Source of the DNA: Apiotrichum sp. Y4204
Taxonomy: Eukaryota > Basidiomycota > Tremellomycetes > Trichosporonales > Trichosporonaceae
Reading direction: 5' to 3'
Length of the DNA: 64,000 nt
Assembly: GCA_025531455.1 (NCBI GenBank)
Contig: JAMYHL010000035.1
Span: 434,001 to 498,000, forward strand
A program made the translations under genes and the position numbers. The notes under the pieces are model-generated. The model searched no databases and was not told where the DNA came from. It was given only the letters and a program-made list of their open reading frames with translations. Shown here in pieces: positions 34,107 through 45,918 of this stretch; the first letter of the stretch is position 1; each line of letters begins with the position of its first letter.

Positions 34107-36350
34107 GGTGGTGGTAGCAGCCCGCGGCGAAAGGGTGGTGGCGAGGAGCGACTAGAGAGCGTTGGAGGGATCGGGAAAATCGTCAGACCGTGCGCGGGGA
34201 TAACAACAACAATCCGCTCTCTATGCCACTGCCAAAAGTCTGCGCGTGTCAGACGCTCGGCGCGGGCGGAGATGGATTCGACCTTGCTGAGACGCGGGAG
34301 CGGAGCGGATGGTGTGAATGAAGAATGTGCGTGTTGGGAGAACGCCCCCGGCCGTTCGGATTGGGAGGGTTACCTCCGGAGGCTGGTCCTTGTCAGGGCG
34401 GGGTGTGGATGCAGGCGGCACGGATGAGCTTGCCGAAGGGTGGGCGCGGCCTGGGTCGGACACGGACACGAACAGAAGAGGGGGCTATGACGAGTTGTGG
34501 AGACGGATGGTGATGGGATAGAGTGTGAAAGGAAAGCCACGGATGGGTGCGAGATGGACCGAGAGGGGGGATCTGGAGGAGGATGGTGTGTGTGGATGGG
34601 CTTGGATCAATCACTGATGGGTGGGTGGGAGATGGAGGGCCGGAAGTGCCGCAAAGCGCTACTCGCGCTCCGACCGACTGGCTGCCTCGTTCACAGGTGA
34701 CGACGCGAAGGATACGCAGGGCACACGGTCGAACACAACGCCTCTCTCAGTACAGAAAAAGTCTTGGTTTATAGACTCTGAGACAGCCTGCATCTGCGCT
34801 ATCCACTGCCTCGACCTCTGAGAGCCTCATACATGTTAATGACTGTAGAAGAGCAGTATGCATTCGTGACAGCGATGGATGGGCTGGATGGGGGATGTGT
34901 TGTTGTTGCAGGTGGAGGCCACAGGCCACAGGAAAAAGCCGGATTCAGGCGGGGTGTGGGGGGCGCATCGCACAATCGGCCGAGCTGGTGGCTTTGCACG
35001 CCAAACAAAAGGGTAAAAAAATGACATAACGCTTTATTATATGCCGATCTAATAGGTGGCCGATTGTCCACTCTAGTGCGGCTATAATATTCCTAATGAG
35101 CTCATTAGGGCGACGCCCTGGGTGGAGGTACAGTATGCAGCAGACCGGCAAGGCGCGGTGAAAGACACAAACATTCATGAAAAATAAAAAATCACAAAAA
35201 TTCATGAAAATGAAATAATGGGCTTGTCAGGGACGCGTCGCGCATTGCCACATGACGTGGCGCACCTAACTCCGCCGGCGATATCACAGCACAGAGAGCG
35301 TGGGGACGTGGTGTTTATTACGCCATGCATTAGAACGATCCATATTCCTCTGCTAATACCCCAGTTGGGTTCACAGTTAGCAAATAAGCACGATCAAACG
35401 TGGGGCATTTATAAGATATCGTCATTATTGCCTAACAGGGATTGTAATCGAGAGGGGGGCAGGTTGTATTATAGGCTTATTAGGAAAGAGGGGATGTCTG
35501 GTTCCCACTAACTGGGGGTCCTTACACTGGATGTAGCAATGTAGTGTGCTCGTTGTGGTCACTTGTAGACTGTTTGCCGCCATCCATCATCTGCTGCTGG
35601 CTGCCTGGCAAGAGAGTGCTTGCATTCCCCTCCCCCACGCGCGGCGACTCCCCCCCACGGTCATTCTCGACGCCATCCACCTGCATCCATCCTCTTCTTC
35701 TCTCTTCCTCCTCCACCACTAATCGTTTTCTGATTTTCTATTCTCCTATCTCTTTGCCTCCATCTCTCTCCCTTTCACACATCCCCTCCCCCTTCCCCTC
35801 CCCATCCCTTCCCCTCCGCCCCGCCCCCGCTCCCCCTCGCCCCCGGTCCGTTATCCGCCACACCCCGTTCTCGCATCCGGACGTCCATCCTTTGCGCCGT
35901 CTTCCTTTCGCGTCTCTCAACCCCCCGTCTCCCATTCGCAACAAGCGCCGACGCTCCGACGCGTACGCCGCTTACGACTTGACGCGTCGCTGACTAGCTG
36001 AATACCCGTGAGTTGCCCGAGGTGTTCCCTCCCATCCATATCCCCTCCACCTGACTCGTGATCCTCCACTTTCTATCGTTCTCGACCATCCCTCTACTTC
36101 GAATGCCTGCTTCTGCTGCTGCCTACCGCGACATCCTCCTCTTGTACCGCAACACAATCACCTCCTCTCGAACACTCGTCCTTCAACCGCCCATCCTCTG
36201 ATGATCTTCCCAATCACGGGTCACTGTCACATTGCCATTCTCCCATCCTTTGGTCACTGCGCCCTCTGCGACTCTACTACACCTGTATGTGTGAACACCC
36301 ACTGACAGAGAATCGCCCCATTCTAAAAAACAACTTATCCTTTGTGCGCC
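34107..36350. promoter_or_regulatory. Long divergent region between ITC1 and the triple-KH gene
   Basis: About 2.2 kb. Three parts: 34107-34950, mostly GC-rich upstream DNA of ITC1; 34980-35520, an AT-rich island with inverted repeats; 35600-36350, a strongly C/T-rich stretch leading to the KH gene. A GTGAGT at 36008 and an ACTGACAG at 36301-36308 could mark a 5'UTR intron of about 300 nt in the KH gene. No coding gene is supported. Confidence 0.5.
34972..35109. repeat. Inverted repeats in an AT-rich island
   Basis: A 10-bp inverted pair, ACAATCGGCC at 34972-34981 and GGCCGATTGT at 35058-35067, is followed by a perfect 18-bp palindrome (CCTAATGAGCTCATTAGG) at 35092-35109. The surrounding bases to about 35500 are distinctly AT-richer than the rest of the window. 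Origin unknown; could be a worn mobile-element remnant. Confidence 0.75.
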
Positions 36351-37743
36351 ATGTCCGACACTCCTGCAGCTTCCAAACGCCCTGCCTCCCCTCTTCCGGA
36401 CAACGCGTCTAAGCGTGCTCGCGAAGACACTCCCAAGGGAAACTCTGATAAACCCAAGTCCTCCAACAAGAACGACAAGAAAATGGACGATGTTAAGATG
36501 GAGAGGTATGTGGTTTACTGACCGTTGACATCTGGTTCTGACCATATCAGCGGCAGCACCGAGCCGGGACCCTCCTCCGGTGCTACCATCTCGGCCCCCC
36601 CGACCTCCATTCCCGCTACCCCCGCGAAGCCTTCCTCCACGTCGGAGCCCGCTGCTGGACGGCAGATCTCGATGCGCGCTCTGATTGTTACCCAGGACGC
36701 TAGTATCATCATTGGCCGCGCTGGCGCGCACGTGAATGAAATTAGGGTGAGGAAGAATGTCGGGGTGATATTGACACGAGTAGGAAAAGTCGGGTGCGCG
36801 TGTCACCATTTCCGAGTCCATCCCAGGCAACCCCGAGCGTATACTCAATGTCTTTGGTCCCCTCGACGCCGTCAGCAAGGCGTTTGGTCTCATTGTCCGC
36901 CGTATTAATGACGAGCCGTTTGACGTTGCCTCGGTCCCAGGATCCAGGGCTGTCACTATCAAGTTTATCATTCCCAACTCCAGGATGGGTAGCGTGTGCG
37001 TGCACCAACGGGGTCGTCACTGTTCCAGGCTGACATTTCAATAGCATCGGTAGGGGTGGCAGCAAGATCAAGGAGATTCAGGATGCGTCCGGCGCCAGGC
37101 TCAACGCGAGCGAGGTTATGCTTCCTTTGTCCACGGAGGTGAGCACTGTGTGCTGCATGCGACGCTAATCCACAGCGCGTTCTGTCCGTTTCCGGTGTCG
37201 CCGACGCCATTCACATTGCCGTCTACTACATCGGCACTATCCTTCTCGACTACCAGGAGCGCAACCCTGGCCCCTCCAGCGGCGCCGGCTCGTACCGTCA
37301 GCAGCCTCAGTCGTCGTACCCCCCGCATAACGCCGGTGGTCCCCCTTCTGGAGCTGCCCCCAGTGGCGGCGGCAGCAACAACGGCGCCGCTCCTGCCCCT
37401 GCGCCCGGAAGCCAGACGCAGCAGATCTTTATCCCCAACTCGCTCGTTGGTGCCAGTGAGTGCCTCGCACCTGCGCACACGAGGGCGCATATGAGTTCCA
37501 CGCTGACAGACAGTCATTGGCAAGGCCGGTGTCAAGATCAACGAGATCCGCGCCCAGTCCAACTGCCAGATCCGCGTCACGGAGCCCGGCACTGCGCCCG
37601 GCCCCGGCCAGGCTGCCAACCCCGACGAGCGCCTTGTGACCATCACCGGACAGCCCGGCAACATCAACATGGCCGTGCAGATGCTGTACCACCGTCTGGA
37701 GGCGGAGAAGGCCAAGGCTGCGCAGGGCGAGCAGCACATGTAG
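36351..37743 (+). CDS. Triple KH-domain RNA-binding protein (PCBP/Rnc1/Pbp2-like)
   Basis: Binds C-rich or U/C-rich single-stranded RNA through three KH domains; fungal relatives act in mRNA stability and localisation. Start 36351 reads MSDTPAASKRPASPLPDNAS; the first 100 residues are charged and Pro/Ser-rich. KH1 is SMRALIVTQDASIIIGRAGA then HVNEIREKSGARVTI; KH2 is AVTIKFIIPNSRMGSVIGRG then GSKIKEIQDASGARL; KH3 is TQQIFIPNSLVGAVIGKAGV then KINEIRAQSNCQIRV. GXXG loops are GRAG, GRGG and GKAG, all intact. A Gly/Pro/Gln-rich linker separates KH2 from KH3. Five short introns occur near 36506-36550, 36747-36787, 36987-37045, 37141-37176 and 37458-37513. TAG at 37741. The leader is long and pyrimidine-rich, which could itself bind such a protein. 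Confidence 0.88.
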
Positions 37744-38539
37744 AGCGAGTGTGTATGTGTGTGTGAGAAGACGAAGAAGAAGCTTATTTCCGTGCAAAGC
37801 GTGGAGGGAGTTGAGCGGTCCCCGTAGCTGGGTATCCACCGTGATTAGTCGTCATATGTGCAGTACAGAGATATGTAGTGACGTAGGGCTCCGTTATCGT
37901 GGGTGCGCGACGCGATTCGGGATGCACCTGAATGGACTGTAGGGAGTGGATGGCAAAGGGTGCAAGGGGTTGTGTCGGTATGTCGACTGAGTCTCCCAGC
38001 CGGCCAGTCGCGCAGACGCGTTTGAATTGCAAAGGAAGGGAGGGTCCTCTGGGTCCGTTGTGGACTAGCGACTGGGAGCTGGCCTCGAGCTGGACAACTG
38101 CTCCATCCGTGGTGGCATGGTCGCGCTGCAAGATGCCTAGTGGGACCTGTCGGGCACGCCGGGGCTTCATTGCTATATCCAAACTCCGTCCATGGTCTCC
38201 GCCGCTTGGAATGGGCGTCATTCATCACCGACGAAGATGCAAGCCAACGCCTGGCTTCAAGCTCTCATGCTCTGCACCCACCATAACTCCGATGCAGTCT
38301 GATCCCCCTATAAACAGGCTGTTATTCTACAGCTTAACAAAGAGCCCGATCCGGCGCTGTAGGTGTGCCTGTGAGCTGTGCTTCGTATTTGCCACTCAGG
38401 CTTTGGCGGATGACGCGCATCCGACCGACCTCCACCAGAACAGTCCAGACACAGAGGTTGTACACAATTCACAAGACGAGGCTCACATCGACTATCTCAC
38501 TCACCGCACTCTCCACAGCTCACTCAACACCGCTACCAA
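37744..38539. promoter_or_regulatory. Spacer upstream of F-box gene 2
   Basis: A 796-bp stretch between two plus-strand genes. It starts with a GT-rich run (TGTGTATGTGTGTGTGAG, about 37751-37768). Overlapping open frames on both strands show no family similarity. It presumably holds the F-box 2 promoter. Confidence 0.45.
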
Positions 38540-39574
38540 ATGTCGACAACAGACCCGGAAGACCTCCGGGACCTCGCACGCCTGGGAGTGACCGAAGGCG
38601 AGCTCCGACGCCCACTCCCGCCAGAGCTCATCACCGCCATCCTCGTCTGTCTCCCACAACCTGCCCTCGCGACCTGCCTCCGCGTAAACAGCACATGGTA
38701 CACCCTCGCCCTCCCCCTTCTGTACCAGCACATTTCCATCCCACCTATTCCCGCAGGAATAGGAACCTCTCCGCACGACGTCCGCGATGCCGCGCCAAAG
38801 CCGCACCCCGCTCTCCGGGGTCCGCGAGCCCGCGCCCTCGCCTCCTCCCCTACCCGATTTGTCCATCCCACCTCCCTCGTCCGCGAACTCACAATCCCAC
38901 CCCACAGCCCCACCGACCCTGCATGCGCACCCGTAAAGCTACACCTGCGCACACTCCACATCCTCCTCGGGAGCAGCACGGAGATCCACACCGGCGCACG
39001 CAGCGGGGACGCGCTCCAGGCCCTCCTCCAGCGCGGGCAGGCGGTCGGCGCCAGCGCCGCGTGTCCCCTCCTCAACAGTCTCAAAACAAATACACTCGAG
39101 ATTCACGGCGCCGGCCTGCTCTTCTCCCGCCTCCGCCCGTCCCTCCTCCCCGTCAGCCTGGCCCCGAAACGCATCGTCCTCCGCTGTCCGCCAGACCGCG
39201 CGCTCGCGGGCGCGGCCGCAAAGTTCGAGTATCCGTGGGCCGGGGCCGCGGGCGTGCTCGCCTTCCTTGCGGGCTTCCCGGATGCTGAGGCGGTACTCGT
39301 ATTCGATGTACCAGCCGGAGAAAGGTGGAAGCCGATCCCGCGCCCAAAAGACGGGGCAGAGGACGGCGTGCCATGTTGGCTTTCCCGTGTTCTGCGCGCG
39401 CTGGCCAAGGGCGTGGGGAGACGGCGGATCACGGTCGTTAATGTGCTTGCGGCGCTCGAGGATCCCGGGGCGATGGGACCGCTCGAGAGGAGTATCGCTA
39501 CGCGCGGGGAGGAGGTCGGGTGCGAGCCGATAAGGTTTGTCGAGCTCGAGACTTGGGAGCGTGGGAAAGTGTAG
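38540..39574 (+). CDS. F-box protein (copy 2)
   Basis: Single-exon, 344 residues, starting MSTTDPEDLRDLARLGVTEG. The F-box-like segment at residues about 24-65 is RRPLPPELITAILVCLPQPA then LATCLRVNSTWYTLALPLLY. The remainder is Ala/Leu/Pro-rich without recognisable repeats. It ends PIRFVELETWERGKV. The PPEL..IL, CLRVNS and LPLLYxHI/V elements match the gene at 20089, pointing to a small family of related F-box proteins. Role in SCF-type substrate recruitment is inferred. No intron is needed to keep the frame. An antisense open frame of 292 codons overlaps it and is a GC-composition shadow. Confidence 0.72.
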   Translation: MSTTDPEDLRDLARLGVTEGELRRPLPPELITAILVCLPQPALATCLRVNSTWYTLALPLLYQHISIPPIPAGIGTSPHDVRDAAPKPHPALRGPRARALASSPTRFVHPTSLVRELTIPPHSPTDPACAPVKLHLRTLHILLGSSTEIHTGARSGDALQALLQRGQAVGASAACPLLNSLKTNTLEIHGAGLLFSRLRPSLLPVSLAPKRIVLRCPPDRALAGAAAKFEYPWAGAAGVLAFLAGFPDAEAVLVFDVPAGERWKPIPRPKDGAEDGVPCWLSRVLRALAKGVGRRRITVVNVLAALEDPGAMGPLERSIATRGEEVGCEPIRFVELETWERGKV

Positions 39575-40789
39575 TTGCTTGTTGTATGGATGCTGCTGCT
39601 GTGATCGCTCGACGCGAATGATTTTTGTTGGGGTTCGGGTGCATATCGTCATCGACCATCTTCGGGCCCAGAAAGCTACTTCTTGTTCTGCACTTGTCCT
39701 GTTACATACACGATCTCGAGAGCCTCTCAAGACCGCCGAGCTTGGACAATTAACCGCGCATCTGCACGTCGTGAGGTGGTTGCCGCAGTTGCCGGCGACC
39801 CGCGAAACAGGACCCAATTCAGAGTGCTCGTGACCAGGTAGTGATCAGCACCATGCCGTTGATATGAAACTCAAGATCCGGGGAAATGCTTGGACTCGGG
39901 CGCTGCCTTTCTCCCGACTGTGGTCTCCATCTCCCGTATTCTCGTCTCCTTCCTTTCTGCAATACATCAAGTATCTCACTGATCCGGTGATGCTCGCTCG
40001 GCAACTCGCTTCTCAAGACAATGCACAAGCAAAATAAAACAACAAATGAAGGAACGCAAGGTGCGCCAGGACATGGCGAGATCAGGAACACCTCTGGCGC
40101 TCCGGCATTTCATCACCGTGTCCCATCCGACGAGACGTCCAGGGCCAGCGAGGGGCAGCGAGGGGCACCGGGTCCGGTATTGTTGGGCGCTGAATCGCAG
40201 GCGCGCTGAATTGTGTACGGCCTGAGCGGTGTGTTTACGCGCATGCGCTGTGCATCTCCGCATCTTCGCATGGATACATGAATGCTCAATATAGAAGGTG
40301 TACGAGATTACAGGATCGGGAACCAGGGAGAACAGAATCTGGGCGAGGACCGCCGCCGCTGACGCCCACCATTCCGTTCATTTCATGTTGTGTTTGTTTA
40401 TTTGTTTGTTGTGTTGATGGCTGTCGGTAGAGGGTCTGTGCGTGTGCGCTTTGCTTCTGTCTGTGCGCTTTTGCTTCTCGACAACAACATCAACACAACA
40501 CGACACGACACAACGACGACGAGCGCGAGATTCGGTCTGTGCGACACCAAAATCAAGAAGTAGATAAACATCTCTCACGATCTCTCCCTCTCGACAAACA
40601 CGCACAGGCCCAGGCGGTCGATTCCCCCTTTGCTCACTACTCATCTATCCAAACACGATAAACATCACAGACGGCCGTTGATCAGCGGCTGGCCACTGTT
40701 GTGTTTCCAGGTATCTTTCCATCCTTGTTATCCCCATTCTTAACTCCCCTCCCCTCTCCCACTCCCTTCACCCTCTTCCCCACCCAATC
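39575..40789. promoter_or_regulatory. Region upstream of coiled-coil orphan 1
   Basis: About 1.2 kb. Low-complexity T/G sequence (TTTGTTTATTTGTTTGTTG, about 40391-40409) and a C/T-rich stretch (40735-40785) immediately precede the ATG at 40790. No gene seen. Confidence 0.45.
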
Positions 40790-42229
40790 ATGGCCCTCAC
40801 AGTCCTCAAACGCCTGCGCAAGCGCCGCCTGCGCGACTCCACCGGCCCGACGCCGAAGCGCCGCCGCGCAGTCGAGGGGACGCAGACGGACGACGTCGAG
40901 AACCTCGAGGACTATGTGGACCTCGAGATAGTGCACACGGCGACAAAGTAAGACTACGATTTGAGAGTAGTAACTAATAACAGATATCCAGTCGCACCAA
41001 AGACACCGCCGCCGCGGCGCCGTGTTCCCGGCTCGCTGAGCACGCACGTCCAGCAGAACTCGTCGCGCTCGCTACTCACCACGCCAGGCAGCGCACGCAC
41101 GCTCTCGCCCTGGGCAGAGTCCACCCCAGACCGTGACCGGGACCGCGAGCGGAGTCCAATGGGCCGCGCGAGCGGCTCGTTCGGGAGTCGTGGGAGCCTC
41201 GCGTCCACGGCATCAGGCGGGAGCATGGACCGCCGCGGGAGCAAGAAGCGCCGCCGGCGGCGCGCGCTGTCCCCCCTCCGCAGCCCTGATGCGCGCCGGC
41301 GCCAGCTCTCCGGCGTCCCCGAGGAGCCGACGTGTCAGGTAGTCAACACTGCAGACGGAGGGGAGAAGGCGCGCGTCGAGATGGAGATCCTCGAGGAGGA
41401 GGAGGAGGAGCAGCGCCGGCGCACCGAGCACGCCGGGCTCGCATTTGGGTTCAGCCTTCCCGAACTTGGGTTCCCGTCGCTTTCGCGCCGTGGGTCGAAG
41501 TCATGCTCGGCGTCAGGTGCTGGACCATCGCGTCCGCAGACGCCGCTCGCGCCTGCGCAAGACGAGAGCGCACTCCTCCACGACGACGACACGATGTTTT
41601 CATACAACCACTCTCATCTGCAGGATATCTCGGCGTTCCCGGCTGAGGACGAGGAAGAAGGAGAGGAAGCGAAGACCACGGGAGCTGCGGCTCGCGCGGG
41701 TCCCCCGCCCCGCCCAGAGCGGCGTCGCGAGCAGGGCCGTGTCCCGATACGCCATGGCCACCGTGACTCGGGCTTCGACGCTGGGGTGGACAGCACGGCG
41801 GCATCGTACGGCGACGGCGACGCGTCGCGCAACATCTCGCAGATGGACGTATCCGCCGCGTCGCTCGAAGCATCGGCCGAGGACCGCGTGCGGTACCTCC
41901 TGCAGGCTGCGAGCGTACCGGCTAGCACGGCCGCGCAAGTCATGGCGCAGTTTGGTCCGCTCTCGCGGACCGTCGCGGCCCTGGGGAGCGCAAACACCGC
42001 GCTCGAGGCGCAATGCGAGCGCCTGCGAGCGGCCGCCAACGAGCTCGAGCACGAGAACGACGACCTGCGCGACCAGAACCGCCGTCTGATGCTCGAGCGC
42101 CGCGTCGCGCAGGCAAGAGCAGCCGAGCTCGAGGCCGAGATGGAGCGCATACTGGCCCGGCTCGAGAATCGCGGGGAGAAGATCGTCAAGCTGCGCGGGG
42201 CGATAAAGAAGAAGTTTGTGCGCGTGTAG
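40790..42229 (+). CDS. Orphan coiled-coil protein, Ser/Arg-rich with acidic middle
   Basis: I do not recognise this gene. Two exons, split by a 36-nt intron at 40948-40983, give about 467 residues. The start reads MALTVLKRLRKRRLRDSTGP, strongly basic and nuclear-signal-like. Basic Ser/Pro-rich sequence follows (SKKRRRRRALSPLRSPDARR) with many SP sites, then acidic runs (EEEEEEQ). The C-terminal third is a long predicted coiled coil with heptad-like leucines: LGSANTALEAQCERLRAAAN, ELEHENDDLRDQNRRLMLER and AELEAEMERILARLENRGEK. It ends basic (AIKKKFVRV). Dimerisation by the coiled coil is likely. Nuclear or spindle roles are possible but unproved. A repeated glutamate tract lies near 41395-41410. 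Confidence 0.6.
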
Positions 42230-43936
42230 GAGAGTTAGTATCGGTGTCCTGGTTCGTTGTTTGTGGTTTTGGTGGTATCTAGCTGGCATCTAGGTCTTAA
42301 AGTGGCGTGGGATCTGTGATCTGTGAACTGTGGTGTGGTCTGTAGTGTCGATGTAGTCGTACAGCTCTCGCGGTCGGAGCGAGCAAGATCATACCTCGCT
42401 GTTTTCACTCATTGTTCACGCAATTTTCCTCTGACACTCCCCCGGCATTACGCGGCCATGTCGAGAAGGACTTCGAGCCACTACCGCTTTAAAGCAGTCT
42501 CAAGACCGTATCGGGCCAAAAGTCCTCTGTCCGGGGACGGAAAGGGCGAGGACGTACTGTGAGGTGCAAGGGTCATTGTTTGTGAGATCTCGCGAGACGA
42601 TCGTTCCGGAATGGAGATATTCCTACCCCCGATATGCCCTCGCCCTCCAAAATCGAAAAACAACGACTTATCATACTGATGATAGCATCAGACTCTCAAG
42701 AGCTGCAAGCAGGCTGCCAACCATTGGCCAGATTGGCAGCCAGACGCCACAAGCGGCCCGAACGAATCCCCACGCTACGAATTCACGGGAGCGCTCGCTG
42801 CCTAACATGTCCCATTAGGCCGTCTCCAAGATCAGAGTCCCAGACTCGTCGGTATGCTGTCATCCAAGGCCACGCCTACTGCAGAGATACGTTTTCCTCC
42901 TGCGGGCGCACAAGGCAACAACTCCATCTCCACATGAGATAAGGTTTTGCAAGGACGCTTTGTCCATCCATCAATGTGGCGAGAAACGGGATACGGCGTC
43001 TTAAATCGCGCAACATGCACAGCGTCGGCTGGGAAGTTGGTAAATTCTTGCGTGACGTCTCGCTGATAAGCAATCAAGGACAATCAGAAACGATGAAGCT
43101 CTTCGCGGCCGACACCTTGGTCCAAGCACTTTTGTTATCGTCTCGGGTATCACCTCGGCCAAGCTCTGGCCGTGTGAGAAAAAGTGCCGGCGGCGGCCGC
43201 CGTGCGTGAGAAATCCTGGCGCGACGCCGAGAGGGAACTATCTATTGGCGCGTAGAAGAATACGCAGTCAGTCAGCAAGCCATGTCGTCTGATACTGGCG
43301 TTTGAGCTCAGTAGTTGTATTTGCCTGTGGGAGATCGGGATCAGAATAGATGGCTAGAAACAAGAATAGAAACACGGGAAATCGTGGACACTGTGGAAAC
43401 TGTGGAAACTGCGGCCGCATCTGGCCGACAGCTGAGACAAGAGAAACACAAGTTGAGAACAGCACGGAGGAGATTTGTCTTCGAAAGCTCCGGCCGCGCC
43501 CCCAGCCCGTGTATCATCTCATAGCTCGCCACCTGCCCGCCAAGGCTAAGTGAGCGTGGGAACCCGCCACGCCGCATTTGTGGGAACCCGCCGCCGGGAA
43601 GGTTGTTACTAATCCCCCCGGCGGATCGCGGTAGCGCGCACGCGTGCGTGCGTGCTTGCAGCTTGCGGCCTAGGGGGCACGCGGGCGTGTGTACTTGTAG
43701 GTCAGGAACGGGAGGATTGTGGGCAGTTGGGCGGCTGATGTCGATATCGAGTCGAGAGTGCGAATTCCTGTTCCCATCTCAGTGGTCGTCTGCCTGCCCT
43801 TGGTTCTGGGCAGAGCTGCTGTCATCTCGAGTCTGTCAGTTGTACGATTGTGCAGCTGGAATTGCTTGGAAGTTGCTGTTAAAGCCGTTTCATGATCGAT
43901 GTGGTGATCGATGTGGGCTTGGCGACGATGGGCCCC

Positions 43937-43977
43937 CGCACGCCCCGCACGCCCCGCACGCCCTGCACGCCCTGCAC
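43937..43977. repeat. Minisatellite with 9-nt unit (CGCACGCCC-like)
   Basis: Four to five units in tandem, the last two with TGCACGCCC. It is inside the gene-free stretch. Confidence 0.85.
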
Positions 43978-44112
43978 GTACGAGACTACGAGGCAACGAG
44001 CCGCTTTGCGCCTGAACTGCCGTATTCTCGCGGAAGTGTGGCATGTGATCAAGATGCAAAGAGGAGCGAGCGTTGAATAAGCAGGGGGACCAACTCGAGT
44101 CCGATCTATAAC

Positions 44113-44145
44113 ACGGGCACGAGCACAAGCACAAGCACAAGCGCG
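44113..44145. repeat. Hexamer array (AAGCAC-like)
   Basis: About five tandem units of GAGCAC or AAGCAC ending AAGCGC. Located between low-complexity DNA and unassigned sequence. Confidence 0.85.
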
Positions 44146-45901
44146 AGGCTATTCTGAGTGCCACCGTGCCGACGCTTCAGAAGTACGGAAACCGACGGGG
44201 CAGGTGGCACCTCGGTTTCGACATGTGCCATTGTGTGTGCTTCCGACAGCAGCTAGCACAGACCACCGACACTGGAAATAGTGGAAGCGCTGCGCGGGGT
44301 GCCTGGCCGGATGGGGGCAAGCATAATGTATGTAAGTTGCTGCGGCGAGATCACGCGGAGGGGGGAATGGCAATTGTGGAGCAAGCGACGGCGTTGAACA
44401 GGGGCTGCAGGAGATAGTAGCCGGAGGGAGATTGCGGCAGATCGCGGCACTCTGGTGTCTCCCCACTGACTGGGCGACAGTAGTGGCTCTGCGCTGCTGA
44501 ACGCCGATTGGCCGATTGAACAGAGTGGTTGGCTTGGGGGGAGGATTGTGATCGGGGGAGAAGGTATCCTGCCCATATCCTGTATGATGAGCGCATCATG
44601 ACGTAACCTCGAACACAATGGTGAGGCTCAACAAGGTTTGTAGGAGAGTGATAATCTGGGGGATGTGCTGATCTTGATCTTTGTTCGTGCAAGGTCATGA
44701 TCCTGGAATCCTCCTTTCCGACCTTGCAATTAATCGATTAGCCAGCCATGCTTTTAGAACCAAACCGTGATACATGCACAAAGAGCTACATGTTCAGAAG
44801 CAAGCCGCTATGCTTCAGAAGGGCCGAAGGGGGTGGTCATGTGATTCGCTTCTTGAACGCCGAGCGCTGTCGTTGTCGTCCACAGATCCACGATCCTCGC
44901 GCTGGAGACCGATGTCGGCAACAAGCTCCGATCAAGCCGATTTCAGATCTCAGAAAAACGAGGTCAATACCGCAGGCCGAAAGGCGGACACTACTACTAG
45001 TACTGGAGAATTTTTCGCTTCGGCCGTTACGAGAGACGGAAGGCAGTTGAGACATGAGACAGAGACCGACCCATAGCGCCCGCGCGCCCACAGACATGCC
45101 CAGCTTGCCCGGCTTGGAAGGATTAAGCCGAACCCGAAGAGCGGGCAAGGACAGGGGACGCTGTGTGGGGGTGCCGATATCCACTTCGCTAAGCTGCCCA
45201 GGAACATGCGCTCAGCAGCTCCGTACAGTTAAACATTCACAGTACCGCAGCAGATCAGTAGACTCAGGAGAGCAGGAAGCTTGGAAGCATGCATTGGGCC
45301 AACAGATATGCCTCTGCTTGCTGGACCTGATGTTCTCGGCATTCGTCTCGGTAGGGGAAAATGGGGAATTGGCGTGCGTAAATGCCTCCTCCCCGAAGTT
45401 CGCCACTCTGCACCTGTTGCGATTTTGTGCCACTCAACGACTCTGCGTGCCGCTGTGTGTGGCACTTGACGCTTTTTGGCTTTGATCTTTCCGCCTCTCC
45501 AACTGAGGCCGATACACAATTGGACACCGTGCGCTGTGCACTGGCCGTTCCCAACGTAGTCACCGCCGTCAACGGCCTTTGGAGCGTCGCGCTGCGCAGC
45601 ACATGTATACACCCTCGTTTCGGGATGCGGAGCGGAGTGACAAGAAGAAGCCACCCTCGCGGTACCCAGTAGTTGGTGGCCATCATTTCCGTGACCTGCT
45701 GTCATCACATCTGTGTGTTCTATGGCCCGCGCCTGAGGGATTACGAGAGCGGGGTATCCCTTTGTTCTTCCTACTGGCATGTTGAATAGGATTTTAGGTG
45801 TACCGGCTCCGACGTCATCCCAAGATCATCTAACGTAGAAAAGCGAGGCCGTTCCTGAACAAGAGGGCCAGAAGAGATTGGCAACCGGACACGGCCACCG
45901 C

Positions 45902-45918
45902 GGGGGGGGGGGGGGGGG
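45902..45918 (+). repeat. Homopolymer of 17 G
   Basis: Seventeen consecutive G bases directly after CACCGC. Long G runs are prone to length error in sequencing, so the exact count is uncertain. Confidence 0.85.

Noticed and set aside
38939..39817. 292-codon minus-strand frame over F-box gene 2
   Set aside because: No motif, and the plus-strand frame has a clear F-box and a proper ATG.
45229..45780. 183-codon minus-strand frame in the gene-free stretch
   Set aside because: No start context, domain or splice continuation; overlaps another similar frame on the same strand, as expected by chance.
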